From Orobanche coerulescens (taxonomy: Eukaryota; Streptophyta; Magnoliopsida; Lamiales; Orobanchaceae): DNA of 64,000 nt. Within the stretch, counting starts at the first letter, position 1. Each line of letters begins with the position of its first letter. Below are positions 22,761-34,498 of this stretch, piece after piece. Location of the stretch: NCBI GenBank assembly GCA_033398695.1, contig CM065818.1:54902001-54966000 (forward strand). The letters are read 5' to 3'. The notes under the pieces were generated by a model. That model did not search any database. It had not been told where the DNA came from and saw only the letters and a list, made by a program, of their open reading frames with translations. The translations under genes and the position numbers were made by a program.

Positions 22761-23234
22761 TTGTTTTTGATAGAAAAACAGGTGTTTGGAGTGCCTGTAG
22801 TCCAGTCTATCATGTAAACGTCTTTTCTTCTGAATCCTTGTAGTTTCACTTCTCCATATAGGATGTTAATCACCATGCATTTCCAAATAGTGAAAACTAC
22901 TAAGTTCTTTTCATCACAAAATTGACTTATGCTCAACAGGTTGTATTTGAGCCCTTTGACATACTACACTTTTGATATGATTATGTTTCCTCTGTGCAGC
23001 TCCCCATATCCTTTTGTTTGGCCTCGAGAACTATCTCCAAAAGTTACGTCAGGACATTTTTCTTTGATGTAGTTTGTCAGCACCTTCTTATTCCCTGTCA
23101 TGTGCCTTGAGCATCCTGAATCCACAAACCATTCTTCACCTCCCATTGTTGAGCTTGAGGTGACATAATGATAGTTCTTCCAACTTTTCTGAAATCAGAC
23201 AAGCAGATATTCAGGTACCCAAATTTGAGTGGGT
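22761..23234 (-). pseudogene. Element E protease
   Basis: Segment 22964-23146 reads MGGEEWFVDSGCSRHMTGNK, so the catalytic DSG is intact, then VTFGDSSRGQTKGYGEL. A stop at the end of IISKV interrupts it, and LLSISQFCDEKNLVVF follows. The preceding linker is KFGYLNICLSDFRKVGR. Confidence 0.87.
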
Positions 23235-25281
23235 CTTTTGGGGTTAGTGGGCTTCCTGGAGAATTGATTTCTCCTGGTGTTTTAAAAATGTTGGTTATTC
23301 CTATGAGGTGCATAGTGTATAGGTCTATATCCTTGGTTAGGACTGTATACTGAATATGCCTCATAATGTCTCTGGTGTGGGCCATCCCTAAATCTTGGCT
23401 GAGACCATTTATTAAAGCTTTGGGGTCTCCACACCTGTTCTATTTGAAAATTTGGATAACCTTGAGGTTTTCATTTACCTCTCCCATTTTGAAATATGTT
23501 TTTGCGGAGTCTTTGGTAATAATTGGAATAATGTTTTGACTGCTGCTTCTGCCTTGGCCATTGCCTAGTCTCCTCTCTAGGTGGTTGCCTTGTAAACCAT
23601 GGCTGCTACCTAAACTTTTGACTGGGCTGCTGCCTATTTTAAAATACAGGTTTGCTTATAGTCTCAGCAGTCTGGGCATAAGTTTCTCCCTTGATAAAAG
23701 TGGTTTTGAGCTAGAGGGAGTGTTGGGGTCATATCCAAGGCCTGATTTTTAAATAAAGTGGCCTCTTATTTATACATAATTCATCTAAGCTTATAGATGC
23801 TTTCATAGATGTTATCTTTAGCTTGTGCACTGTTTAGCTGTTTCAAATTAGAAAGCTCAGTTTTGATATGAGCAAGTGCATCTGACTTTTCACTATTTAA
23901 AATAGTCATCTTATGAACCTCAGCTGTGGTATTTTCAGCTGAGTTTTTCAAAGTGCTTTCAGCTTGTTTTTCAAACTCAGCTATAATGTTTTTAAATTTT
24001 CCTACTGTTTGCTGAGTTTGTCAAAACAAGTTTCAGGTGGACTTTCTCATTTTTCAGCTATGCATTCTCAGTTGTAACAGACAGGTGGGCTGATTTTAAG
24101 GTTTCAAAATCTTTAAGAAGCCGATTTACAGATTTATGAAGATCAATGTCTTCAGACATGTTAGAACTGAAACCTTCTGAAGTTTGAGGTTTAGATGTTA
24201 CCTCTTCATCAGCCAAGTTAGCCATCAAGCAGTTGTAGTCATCATCATCATCATCTGAAAATAATCCACTGCTTGATTCAAGTCTTTCTTGATCTTCACC
24301 AATGAGATCTTTCCTTTTATCACCCTTTCTGCCCATGTCCTTCTTGCATTCATCCTTCTTGAGTTCAAGGCAGTTAAACTGGATATGTCCTGTCTTGTGA
24401 TAGTTGTAGCACTCTACTTTCTAGTTTCTAGCTTTTTGGTTTCTTCTTGGGTTCTCTTTGAAGTTCTTCTTGTACTTTGAATAGTTTTTCCTGAAGTAGT
24501 TGAACCATTGTATAATAAATGCCATCTCTCCTTCAAAATTCAAAGGGCTGGGGCGTAACTTCAACTTGGCTCTTTGCAGGTGATTCTACTGCAAAGGCTA
24601 TTCCTTTATTAGCTGGCTCACTAGTTGATGAGCAGGGCAACTCAAACTTGAATGCTTTGAGCTCTGAGAAAATTTAGTGGATCTTTATTTTATTAAGATC
24701 TTTAGATTCCCTCATAGCAATGGCCTTCATTCTCCAATCTAGGGTGAGAGATCTTAGGACCTTCAGAGCTATCTCTCGGTTTCCATAAGTCTTTCCAAGA
24801 GAATTTATTTTATTTATAATCGCTATGAATCTTGTATACACTTGGTCAATTGTTTCACCATTCTTCATCTTGAAGTTGTCAAAGTTCTGAGTAGCAATTG
24901 GCAACTTGTTCTCCTTGATCAGCTCGGTTCCTTCACACATTACAGCTAATGTGTCCCATATTTCCTTGGCATTCTTGCCGTTTTGATTTTAACCATGGTT
25001 GCCTTGTCAAGGGTCTGATATAATACATCTCTGGCACAGTTGTCAAGATTGTCCAGCTTTCTTTCTTCAGGTGGCATTTCAGTTCTCTTATTGGGAATCT
25101 TCTCTGGCCTCCCAACTGCAATTTCTTTTGCTGTGTTGTCCTTCATGAAGATGAATGGTCCTTCCTCTATTATACACCACATATCATCATGTATAGTTGA
25201 TAGATGATCCTGCATTCTTATTTTCCAAAGGTCATATTCATCAACAGAAAAGGCATGTGGGCTACAATGCGTGTGTTCCAT
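23235..25281 (-). pseudogene. Element E gag
   Basis: Starts MEHTHCSPHAFSVDEYDLWK at 25281, typical copia gag (DYDLWKIRM-like block, then EEGPFIFMKD). Segments 24946-25281, 24674-24940 (NFDNFKMKNGETIDQVYTRF) and 24058-24336 follow in broken frames. The zinc knuckle near 24400 reads CYNYHKTGHIQFNC: its second cysteine is tyrosine, a change shared with element F. An Asp run (six D, coded by GAT-type triplets at ~24240) precedes YNCLMANLADEE, followed by coiled-coil-like sequence (SVNRLLKDFETLKSAH). Confidence 0.87.
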
Positions 25282-25341
25282 TATAATGAGAGATTAAGAT
25301 AGATATACTCACGTATATAGATCTAGTTCTGTAAAATTGAA

Positions 25342-25359
25342 CCAATCTCTCTGATACCA
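25342..25359 (-). promoter_or_regulatory. Element E primer-binding site
   Basis: TGGTATCAGAGAGATTGG on the minus strand, two bases from the LTR, matching initiator tRNA-Met. Confidence 0.9.
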
Positions 25360-25361
25360 CA

Positions 25362-27023
25362 TGTAGGTCACAAGTCGTCAGGAATAAGTCTAGAGGGGCG
25401 GTGAATAGACTTATTCAACTCTTTTCATGAATCTCAGGTGAGTAACTCAGTTGAAGTAATATGCAGCTAACAAACTTTAACTGCAGATAACTAATGCGGA
25501 AGCACAACTGATGACAATGCAGGTGACTTATGTCGACTGCAGGTGACTTATGTCAACTGTAAAACTAAGTTATGCAGAAGACAATTGACTGCTAAATAGA
25601 ACAGTAAATATGAATAAAGCAGATAAATATGATGTGATGCAGTAAAACACACAGGCACTCATAGTGGTTTTAGAGGTGGGGTAATCCTCTACTAGTCCAC
25701 TTCTCTCCAAACCAGTTGGAGATAATTCACTATAACTGTCAACCAGTTATAAATGTTACAATGAATTTTCTAGTTACAACAGCTTCCAACCAGTGGAAAC
25801 TCGTGGCCGTTGCAACTCCCTATGACTGCCTAGCACCTCCTGATTGAAAACCCATGGATGCCTCAACAACTTGCAAGCTGTCTATCACCTTCCAATCAAG
25901 AACCCGTGGATGCCTTGTCAGCCTCGAAACTTCTGAAAACCTCATTCATAGAAGTACCTCTTACTCAAACTTTAAATACAAGAGTGTTGTCTTCTCTAAC
26001 TCAAGAGCTTCTTAGTATATGAACTTTGAAACTTTGCTCTTCGTGATGCTATAGTTCGCTTTGATAACTTTGATTGTTTTGAATACTTTGTTCGCTTGTA
26101 AATGTTGTTCGCATCATACTTTGCTCAAATTTATCTTTAGATATTTATAGTACGTATCTTGAGCTTCTTCATAGCCATTGCATCTCTTGTAACAAATCTA
26201 TCTGTTGGAGAGTGGACTTTTTTGTTTATTCATTCATCTCTATGCACGGCTTGTCTTTTTTTTCTAATCTATCCAATTGAAGAATATTCCCGTTGTGCTG
26301 TTATCCTAGATTACTTTATGTTTAAAGTCTTCCGGGCACCAATCTCTAGGAATAAATTATGCCTTCACTTCCAGGAATCATTCACTTTGTCTCCTTGAAT
26401 TTACATCCGTATGTCTTGCAGTTATTGTTAACTTTCAATGCTTTGCTGCCGTGGACTGAGCTTCTTATCTGATACTCCAACTTGACTGCAGAATTAGTTT
26501 GGTCTCCTCTAATATTCTGTTTGACCGAGACCTTGATTGATGAAGTACTCGTCTGTAGTCAACCTACAGTTGATGTTCCTTTCGACCGAATCTTGCCTGA
26601 TAGCTTGTCTGATGATATCTCATATGTGGTCAACCTCAAGTGATGTTTTGTGTTGACCAGACCTTCTCTGATAATAAATCGTCTGCGGTCAAACTTCTCT
26701 AATATACTCTGACCAGAACTCGCCTGAAGTTATCTCACCTGATGATTACTTGTTTGAACCTCGGCTACTACATTGTTTTGGTCAAACCTTTATCTTATTA
26801 CAGTTGACCAAAACTCGGCTGATAATTAACTCATCTGATATTTTGATAGTTCTATACTTGGCCGATTTTCTACTGATTAACTCTTGAATCAAACTTAGCC
26901 TATTCAATGGCTTATAGAAGTAACTAATTTGGTTCTTTACAATATCAAATACTTAGAGCATACATTTGTATAAATCATAAATATAGGGATAACATCATCA
27001 AAATCTAACAAGTATTCCTAACA
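25362..27023 (-). repeat. Element E 5' LTR, 1662 bp
   Basis: On its own strand it runs from TGTTAGGAATACTTGTTAG to ...CCTACA. It is colinear with element F's LTR (42294-43839) except for 116 extra bases at 26338-26453, exactly the length difference between the two. Its outer border touches copia RT of element D. No coding sequence; the small ORFs have no motifs. Confidence 0.9.
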
Positions 27024-27213
27024 TAGAGCTGGAGGAGATCTTGTATACAAGCTATGGAAAATGTTGTACGGGATTAAGCATCACCCAAGGCATGGTATGA
27101 AACCCCATCACTATATCTTATCAATAATGGATTTTAGAAAGGTGCCGTTGACAAAACCCTTTTCAAAATCCAGGAAGGTGATGATCTCCTTATGGTGCAA
27201 ATCTATGTACAAG
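27024..27213 (+). pseudogene. Element D reverse transcriptase fragment, copy 1
   Basis: Plus-strand copia RT: GDLVYKLWKMLYGIKHHPRH, then ILSIMDFRKVPLTKPFSK in a second frame, the block just before the YVDD motif. 43850 onward carries the same sequence with a few substitutions. It ends at GTGCAAATCTATGTACA, where element C begins. Confidence 0.85.
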
Positions 27214-27242
27214 AGAATAACAGCTAGTGGATTGAAAGACAT
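27214..27242 (-). pseudogene. Element C gag, first codons only
   Basis: ATG at 27240-27242 (minus) gives MSFNPLAVIL before the sequence breaks into element D's RT. The start resembles the opening of many plant copia gags (from memory). Too short to assign a clade. Confidence 0.55.
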
Positions 27243-28562
27243 CTGAGAATAAAATTAAAAACACCATTTATCACATAATTCGACGCATAATATATTGAAA
27301 AACCTTAAAACACAATATATATGCAATCAACCAACACCTTGAAAAACCGCACATGCAGGCCACGATAGTGTGGACGTTTACACGTACATTTTCAAGTAGA
27401 TTTTAACGTCTTTAATTTTACTATCTAGCCAAGATGCGTTTTGACAAGTAAAATTAATAGTTGGTTTCTCTTGGCCATGTATTTAATTAAGATAGACTCC
27501 AGTGGGGAGCTTATTAATCAATACACCTAAGTGAACACCATAATTTAACAAACCTTAGAATATCATTTAATGATAATAGTCCTATAGATGGAAAGGTCCT
27601 ATCATACAAAAAATAATATTCACCTTTTTGTTATCAAATTTTAAGTTTAAAACCAGTGAGCCAATAGTTAGCACATCTGATGTGGAGGAAGACTCTAATG
27701 TCAACGCGCATGCTAATTATTTCACAATTTAAACCAATTATGGAGGCCAATTTAATTTTGAAAAATTAATTTAAAATCACTTTGTTATTTTGAAAAATTA
27801 AGGTTTTTAATTTTCTCATCCTAACATGCAAGGAAACGTATCACGCATACATTCTTACATGCCATACATCAAAACAATAAAACCAACAAATAATAAAAAT
27901 TGGATAATTAAATCCAATTATCATGGCTTTTATTCCTCGTTTTGAATAACGACGAAATCTTCGGCTCGTTTACTCCCACTGCTTCAAGCATCTCGCGGAA
28001 AAACGAATCGAACGACCCGAACCGGACAACTTGACCCATTGGCCGCTGCCCGACCTGCCGCCACGCCCAATCGCCTGACGATCGCCCGGCCGCCTGACTG
28101 GCCGCTCGGCTGAGCCGCCACTGGCCGAAAGAGCCACGACTGAGAGCAGGTGCTGGCCGAGTACTGATCGGCTCCCTGCTGGTCTCGTTCGGTTCATCCG
28201 ATCGGGACTTCTCTTCGCGCTGGACTTTTTTCTCTTTCGTACTTTGTGTGTTCCAATTCGATTACAATTTTATTCGAAATAAAATACATCGAATTTACAT
28301 CAAATTACAAGAAAAATAAATCCTATTCTACCCATGGATTTTCTCACGGGAAAAACTTATACATGCCTCAAAATCGCACCAAATTACCAAAAACGCGTAA
28401 ATAAATAAAAACATCACATAGCCATGGATCATATTCTCCTGCAAGACAAATTCTAGCAAAAATATTCCAAAAATCATACCACATGAATATTTAATTGCTA
28501 GCATATTAATCACCAAATTAATTAAATTGAACAGAACCTAAAGACCGTCTCGGATACCAATT
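27243..28562 (-). other. Element C 5' leader and primer site
   Basis: About 1.3 kb without real coding sequence between gag and the primer site. The GC-rich part (27960-28230) matches element L's leader at 62800-62930 (TTTTTTCTCTTTCGTACTTT, CGGTTCATCCGATCGGGAC). The primer site is TTGGTATCCGAGACGG (28544-28560, minus strand), initiator tRNA-Met type with one change. The 75-aa ORF at 27970-28197 overlaps leader sequence and is not taken as a gene. Confidence 0.75.
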
Positions 28563-28567
28563 GTTGA

Positions 28568-30993
28568 TGTAACACCCCAAACTAGGCGACTATTACAGTG
28601 CCGTGAACCCCCGACTGGGACCCACCAGGCGAATGAAAATTAATGACTTAAATAATATAATCGGAGTACCGAACCACATTATATCATCCATTACTCCGAT
28701 CAGGAGATTCATTACGATACACCCAAGACAATACGGAATACAGGTATATTTTATATGAAGATAAAATATACAACACTGAATGAAAATGAGTATCCAAACG
28801 GAAATCTGCAGCGGAAATAAAATGAAGACAACATGAATGACTGGAAGGACTGGGGCCCCCTACTAGTATCACTGGGACTCCTCGCCGTCAACGTTCTCTT
28901 CCCGTGCTTTTGCCTTGCCATGACCTGAAAATAATATCCCCCAATGGGGATCAGTTACACAGAACAACAATCCTCAAGGGTTGAATATACACAATCATGA
29001 TATATCTTAATTATGAAATTAAGTTGAAGAGGGGAATCGTAGTACGCCCGTAATGGTATGTGCATGTGCACAAGACGAGTGACCGGGCGCACCCGCCCTT
29101 GTACCTAATTAGTCTCACGGAGGTACGTTATCGTGTGCACAGTCCATTGTGTCAGTGAACCCGAACACATGACCATCATATGCCCGACTAAAAATTCCAC
29201 AAATCACCACCCGGCCACGCAATACGAACCCAGAAGGTCACATGAACGAGAATGACCATGATGAATATTAATGAATAACAATCCGACAAAGTCAAGAATG
29301 ACTCACCGAGATGAAATAATAGTGAAGTGAATGATAGCTCAATGAAATGATTGGAACCGTCGTTCCTCGTGAATGAAGTGATTATTCGACAATTACAAGT
29401 CTCAATACGGTTAATACATTCTGAATGAATTATGATTATGACTGAACAACAACGAAAGGAATGAATATCCTTTTAACTGAGTAAGAATTAACTTACACAA
29501 TATCGGTGAAGAATGTCATTCCTCGAACAAACATCCTACAATGAGATGTCGGTCACTCGAACAACCTTGAAACAAAATTACCAACAATCCACTCAATATA
29601 CGCATCAAACACAATTATTACTAATTCAAAACGTCGATACGACTAAACCAAGTTCATTGGGGCATTATATCAAACACGTTGTAACCAATCTTCGATTATC
29701 TACAACCAATCCTTAATTATACCAATATCAAATCCCCAAGGAGTGTTTCAAACCGACAAAACATCTTCAATACAATCAATAACCCAATCTGAATATCCAA
29801 TTCATGATTTCAACAACAACAACTAATCGAAAACCCCCAAATCCAACTCAATATTCAAAGTGTTCTTGAATAATCCTTCAATAATCTAATGAATATTCAT
29901 ACAAACTCATAATCATATGTATACTTCCAAAATATCATATCTCAACACAAAAATCGAAATCCAAGATGTTGAAAAATTTACCTCTTGAAGATCCAAATAC
30001 TTTGATCCGGTGAAACTGTGTTAAATCAACTATCCAAGCTTCAAAAACGAAAGGAAGATGATGAAAACCAAACACCCAAGTAATTGATGATGAAAAATCT
30101 CTCCCTCTAGCTCTCTCTCTCGGAAACAAGGTGAAGAAATGAGAAAAATGAGCTCAAAGTCCTGTCCAAGTCCTTAAGTACTGCCATGGTTACGGCCATA
30201 CCTCGGCCTACTTACGACCGTAACATCCCCAAGTCAATAGCCTTACGGCCATAACCAGCCATATCATACGGTTGTAACCCGCCCTCGTCCAAACATCTGC
30301 CGACAGACATACGGATGTACCTGCACATGCCTTACGGGTGTAACTAGACTGATACGGCCGTACTCGGCAAGACTTACGAGCGTATGACACCTTCGTCGAA
30401 ACTAACCAGGCACCCTGATCGAATCGTACCTCCGTAACCAGCCAAGCCTTATGGCCGTACCTGCCTCATCTTACGGCCATATGACGCAACCCTTACGGCC
30501 GTAAGCCCTCTTCGTCCGACATTTCCTGAAAACCACGAATGCATGTTACGGCCGTAGCCTACCTATCCTTACGGCCGAATCTCACCTTCGGACAAAACAA
30601 CCTTAAGCCAACAAATGCATGTTACAACCGTAATGCATGATTAGTTACGGCCGTAACTCCTTGCTGGAAGTGACGAAAATACGACAACTCCGTCTAATCG
30701 CTACAAACGGTGAATGATCCGACATACAATACTTGTATGAATGTAATTAAGTCCAATAACACACGATAGATAATACTTCCAACACAAGACTACCATTCAT
30801 GATGATTATGATAATACTCTCGTCTCGATCCTCAAACGGAGATGAATGACGATCGGTGACTGATACAGGGTTGAAATATGCCAACGATGAAAACAAATGA
30901 ATGAATCATGAATGATGAGTGATTATTAATGAGTGAAAATTACTGAGTGATAATGACTGAATGATAATAAATGAATTACAACCGGGTATTACA
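28568..30993 (-). repeat. Element B 3' LTR
   Basis: TGTAACACCCC...GGGTATTACA, colinear with 36253-38697. Contains a decayed copy of the TTACGGCCGTAA array (30190-30660). Small ORFs inside appear in both LTRs simply because the LTRs are copies. Confidence 0.93.
30190..30657. repeat. TTACGGCCGTAA palindrome array, decayed copy
   Basis: About sixteen sites related to TTACGGCCGTAA. Only four keep an exact TACGGCCGTA core; most others differ by C-to-T or G-to-A at the CG positions (ACGGCCATAA, ACGACCGTAA, ACGGTTGTAA, ACAACCGTAA). Compare 37883-38350. Confidence 0.9.
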
Positions 30994-31010
30994 TACTCCC
31001 CCCCTTAAAA
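30994..31010 (-). promoter_or_regulatory. Element B polypurine tract
   Basis: Minus-strand AAGGGGGGGAGTA directly upstream of the LTR terminus TGTAATACCC. Confidence 0.85.
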
Positions 31011-32534
31011 AGAGTTTCGTCCCCGAAACTAAGGGTCAAACAATTCGGGATAACTCTCCTGCATGTGATCTTAGGTTTCCCAAGTAGCCTCTTCGACTCC
31101 ATGTCTAGACCACTGAATATTGACCGAATGAATCGTCTTGTTCCTCAATTGTTTGATTCGCCGCTCTAAAACTCATATATGACGCTCCTCATATGAATGA
31201 TCATCCGCAATCTCGATTTCGTCGAACTGAAGTATGTGACTCGGGTCGGAAACATACTTCCGCAACTGAGAGACGTGAAACACATTATGAATTCGGCTCA
31301 ACACCAGAGGTAAAGCCAATCGATAAGCCAGACTGCCTACTCGATCCAAAATCTCAAACGGTCCGATGAATCTCGGATTCAACTTTCCCCGCTTCCTGAA
31401 ACGGAAGATACCTCGACTCGGGGATACCTTGACCAAAACGTTGTCACCTGCCTCGAACTCTAGTGGTCGATGACGATTATCTGCATATGATTTCTGTCGA
31501 CTCTGAGCAGTTAACAAACGACTCTTGATCAAAGCTACCTTCTCACGGGCGGCTATAAGCATATCGGGCTCGGTGCCGATTGATTCTGATAAGTCATACC
31601 AACACAAAGGAGATCGACAACGACCACCGTACAAGGCCTCTTAAGGTGCCATCTTAATCGAAGTATGCCAATTGTTATTGTATGTGAACTCAATCAACGG
31701 TAGTTGGGCTTCACAATCATCTTTCCAATCGAGGACGCATGCCCTCAACATGTCCTCCAATGTCTGAATAGTCCTCTCTGATTATCCGTCGGACTGAGGA
31801 TGAAAAGATGTGCTGAAATTAAGCTGAGTTTCCATGGCATGGTGAACTGATTTCCAAAAATGTTGCACGAATCGCCCGTCACGATCAGAAACGATACTCT
31901 TAGGAGTACCATGCGATCTCACTATCTCTTTGATGAACAATTGGGCAAGTCTCTCGGGACCCCACATATCCTTAATCTTGAGGAAATGAGCTGACTTAGT
32001 TAAACGGTCCACAACTACCCAAATTGTATTCATGCCACGAGGACTCGTCGGCAAACTCCTGATGAAGTCCATAGAGATATTTTCCCATTTCCACTCTGGA
32101 ATAGGGAGAGGTTTCAGCATACTCGCCAGTCGCTGATGTTCTATCTTGACTTGCTGACAGATTAAACATCTCAAAACAAATTCTGTGATTTCTAGCTTCA
32201 TATTACTCCACCAGTAATTTTGTTTCAAGTCCTTGTACATCTTGCTAGACCCCGGATGAATGGAATAAGGGTTAGCATGAGCTTCTCTCAAAATCGAGTT
32301 TTTCAACTCGTCATTCGCCGGTACGCATAACCGATTCCTAGATCGCAAAAGTCCATCCTCGTGGACCACAAATTCAGGGTCTTTCCCCTGAGCCACATCC
32401 TCTCGGATGCGCAACAAAAACGGGTTTGAACCTTGATTCTAACTGATTGCCTCCTCAAGTGGCGATGAAATCTCCAACATGCAAAGTTGCCCTTGCACTC
32501 GCTGTAACCAGACTTCGATCTCGGGTCTAAGGAA
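31011..32534 (-). pseudogene. Element B integrase with chromodomain
   Basis: The zinc-binding domain is complete in residues (HANPYSIHPGSSKMYKDL ... RCLICQQVK). The core has [31 protein letters not shown] and, after a stop replacing the residue behind HPQSDG (~31782), [12 protein letters not shown] with the catalytic Glu. The C-terminal part 31173-31634 reads [47 protein letters not shown]. The chromodomain ([32 protein letters not shown]) is present with stops before and after it. A chromodomain after integrase places it among the chromoviruses, and the sequence style fits Tekay/Del. Confidence 0.9.
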
Positions 32535-33900
32535 TTAATGCTGAAGCTCCTTCTGAACTGTTAGACGAGCAAGTAGTTGCTCCTGAATGGACTTGCGACT
32601 CAAGGCATCGGCGACCACGTTCGCCTTTCCCAGGTGGTACAGGATCTCAATATAATAATCTTTGATTAGTTCCAACCACCGCCTCTGTCGCATATTCAAC
32701 TCCTTCTGAGTAAATATATACTTCAAACTCTTATGGTCGGTGAATATTTGACAGGTAACGCCATAAAGATAATGGCGCCAAATCTTCAATGTGAACACCA
32801 CGGCTGCTAGCTCCAGGTCGTGGGTCGGATAATTAACCTCGTAAGGTCTCGATTGCCGTGAAGCATAAGCAATAACTTTCCCATTCTGCATTAATACACA
32901 TCCAAGACCGTGTCGGGACGCGTCACTATAAACCACGAATCCCTCCGTCCCCTGCGGCAAGGAAAGGACATGTGCTGAAATTAACCGGCTCTTAAGTTTC
33001 TAAAAACTCCATTGACTCACGTCAGACCCCGTGTATTTCTTATCCTTCCGCATAAGGTTCGTCATGGGTTGAGCGATTTTATAAAATCCTTCCACAAACC
33101 GCCGATAATAACCGGCTAATTCGAGAAAGCTTCAGATTTCTTTAACGTTCTTCGGAGGTAGACAATCTCGGATAGCCTCCGTCTTCTGAGGGTCAACACG
33201 TACACCGTCTGATGAAATTACATGTCCGAGAAACGTCACTTCGGACATCCAGAACTCACATTTGGAAAACTTTTCATAGAGTTGCTCCCGTCTCAACACG
33301 TCGAGAACCTAATGAAGGTGAACCTCGTGCTCCTCTCGGTCACGAGAATAAATCAAAATTTCATCAATGAAGACAACCACGAACTGATCCAAATAGTTGA
33401 TGAAAACCCGATTCATTAATTCCATGAATACCGCAGGTGCATTAGTTAACCCGAACGGCATTACCACAAACTCATAATGACCATAGCGTGTTCGAAATGC
33501 TGTCCTTGTGATATCCGACTATCGAATTCGCAACTGATGATATCCAGATCATAAGTCGATCTTGGAAAATACTGAAGCTCCCTGAAGTTGATCTAAGAGA
33601 TCATCAATACGAGGTAGAGGATATTTATTCTTGATCGTCACCCTATTCAACTCCCGATAATCAATACATAAACAAAAAGAATCGTCCTTCTTCTTGACAA
33701 TAACACTGGTGCTCCCCACGGGGACGCACTCGGTCTGATATAACCTTTCTCGAACAATTCCTCAAGTTAATTCTTCAACTCCTGCATTTCGATCGGGGGC
33801 ATCCGATACGGTTCCTTCGATATTGGAGACGTACCGGACTCCAACTCAATCGTGAATTCCACTTCTCTCTGTGGAGGCAACCCAGGTAACTCGTCTGGAA
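32535..33900 (-). pseudogene. Element B reverse transcriptase and RNase H
   Basis: RNase H and connection in open segment 32535-32960 ([54 protein letters not shown]). RT in broken frames at 33000-33760: [20 protein letters not shown] is clear. The catalytic motif, normally FIDDIL in this family, reads FIDEIL (GAA at 33360-33362), replacing the second metal-binding Asp. Several stops. 33767-34024 holds the segment before RT ([19 protein letters not shown]). Confidence 0.9.
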
Positions 33901-34498
33901 ATACATCGGCATATTCTCTCACTACCGGAATATCCGACAACATTATTGATGATTTCTCGGTCTTGGTCATAAAGCACCAATAACCAACACACCCCTGACT
34001 GAGTAATTTCACTACTTTCATCAAGTTGATGACTCACCCGGAACAACTGGGATTACCTCCCTGAAAAACACATTCGACCCTATCGTCTGAAATGATAGTG
34101 ACCATATGCTTACGGACACTAATGATGGCATCGTGACGATCCATCCAATCAATACCCAGGATGACGTCGTCTCTCGGTAAATCTACCACGATCAGGTCTA
34201 CTAACCAATCACGGCCATGAAGTTGAATCGGACAATTCTTAATCTCACGGTTCCCGATAATTCGTCTACCATCAGGTAGACCAATGACATACGGCTCACA
34301 ACTAGTAGCACTACCCAGATGTAGTCTACTCAAACATGACTCGGAACTGAATGAATGCAATGCACCAGTATCAAAAAGGGTACCCACAGGTTGAGATAGA
34401 ATATCGAGTGTACCTGAGATCATCCGGGCCTCCGGATCGTCAGTCTTCTTCATCTCATAAATTCGGAGCTTGCCGGCCCCCGAACAGGACGCTCCCAT
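33767..34498 (-). pseudogene. Element B protease and PR-RT linker
   Basis: Segment 34034-34498 contains LRIYEMKKTDDPEARMISGT, then the protease motif TLFDTGALHSF with an intact DTG and VILGIDWMDRHDAI, the second conserved protease block. 33767-34024 continues with FTIELESGTSPISKEPYRMP and ends at a stop before RT. Confidence 0.88.

Larger units (their letters stand above)
20934..27023 (-). mobile_element. Element E: SIRE-like copia retrotransposon, 3'-truncated
   Basis: Minus-strand copia with 5' LTR (25362-27023), primer site, gag, protease, integrase and the first part of RT. The order PR-INT-RT is diagnostic for Ty1/copia. The rest of RT, RNase H and the 3' LTR are missing at 20934. Its LTR lies inside element D's RT, which resumes at 27024. 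Element F (40167-43839) is a second copy of its 23235-27023 part. Confidence 0.88.

Noticed and set aside
27970..28197. 75-aa GC-rich minus-strand ORF (MNRTRPAGSRSVLGQH...)
   Set aside because: It lies in the leader of element C, matches noncoding leader in element L with frame-breaking differences, and has no motif.
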